NCBI GenBank assembly: GCA_016206515.1 | Contig: JACQRN010000152.1 | Coordinates: 1 to 5,882 of the forward strand | DNA length: 5,882 bases | Direction of reading: 5' to 3' | From: Planctomycetota bacterium | Lineage (GTDB): Bacteria; Planctomycetota; SBBH01; JACQRN01 | Part shown: positions 5,769 to 5,882 of the stretch, in pieces | How the letters are laid out: the number at the start of each line of letters is the position of its first letter | Numbering within the stretch: the stretch's first letter is position 1 | Notes under the pieces: model-generated | Database searches by the model: none | What the model was told of the DNA's origin: nothing | The model's input: only the letters and a program-made list of their open reading frames with translations | Made by a program: the position numbers and the translations under genes

Positions 5769-5882
5769 GTCTCGCTCCTCGGGCAGAGCCCTCGTCGCGA
5801 TGCTCGCTTCGGGACACCCCGCGCCGCTCCGCCATATCGTTTGGCGCGGGGACCCGGTCCCTCCGCTGCGCCCCCGCGCGCA
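5769..5882. other. Non-coding right edge with a second, weaker inverted repeat
   Basis: CCCCGCGCC at 5817-5825 pairs with GGCGCGGGG at 5843-5851 around a 17-base loop that includes the relatively AT-rich CATATCGTTT. The minus-strand frames are open across this stretch, but none gives a recognisable protein; open frames are expected at this GC content. With the hairpin just upstream it may be one extended repeat element or the edge of an unseen convergent gene. Confidence 0.35.

Noticed and set aside
5623..5835. Minus-strand 70-codon open frame at the right edge
   Set aside because: It runs antisense through the palindrome and the 3' end of bshC, is Arg/Gly/Ser-rich, and has no recognisable content.

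Overview
The window is a compact, very GC-rich stretch of bacterial chromosome (about 70% GC by eye, with G or C in most third codon positions). All five supported genes lie on the + strand. The mix of a fused RibBA riboflavin enzyme, a PgsA-type phospholipid synthase and a BshC-type bacillithiol enzyme fits a high-GC, bacillithiol-type lineage outside the Firmicutes. Acidobacteriota or a neighbouring uncultivated phylum is the best guess, but it is inferred from gene content only and is not firm.

Layout: positions 1-280 appear non-coding. They hold a perfect 16-bp hairpin, a G-rich tract with a short direct repeat, and a possible promoter. Next come a membrane-anchored protein of unknown function (281-1138) and pgsA (1135-1704, TTG start overlapping the previous stop). 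A 53-base gap follows, with a small GNRA-loop hairpin and a promoter that appears to give a near-leaderless mRNA for ribBA (1758-2978). An unrecognised, mostly helical protein (2975-4153) overlaps the ribBA stop. After a 28-base gap comes bshC (4182-5729). The last 153 bases are non-coding; a perfect 14-bp REP-like hairpin starts three bases past the bshC stop, followed by a weaker inverted repeat.

The genes serve separate housekeeping pathways: phosphatidylglycerol synthesis, the two entry reactions of riboflavin synthesis, and low-molecular-weight thiol synthesis. There are two tightly coupled gene pairs, unknown protein-pgsA and ribBA-unknown helical protein; bshC probably shares the ribBA transcript. 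No mobile element gene, CRISPR array, tRNA or rRNA was seen. The window looks largely like ordinary core genome. The points most worth a second look are a His-to-Gln change at the RibB metal-ligand position, an 11-G tract inside pgsA, the coupled unknown helical protein, two near-leaderless promoters, and the flanking palindromes.
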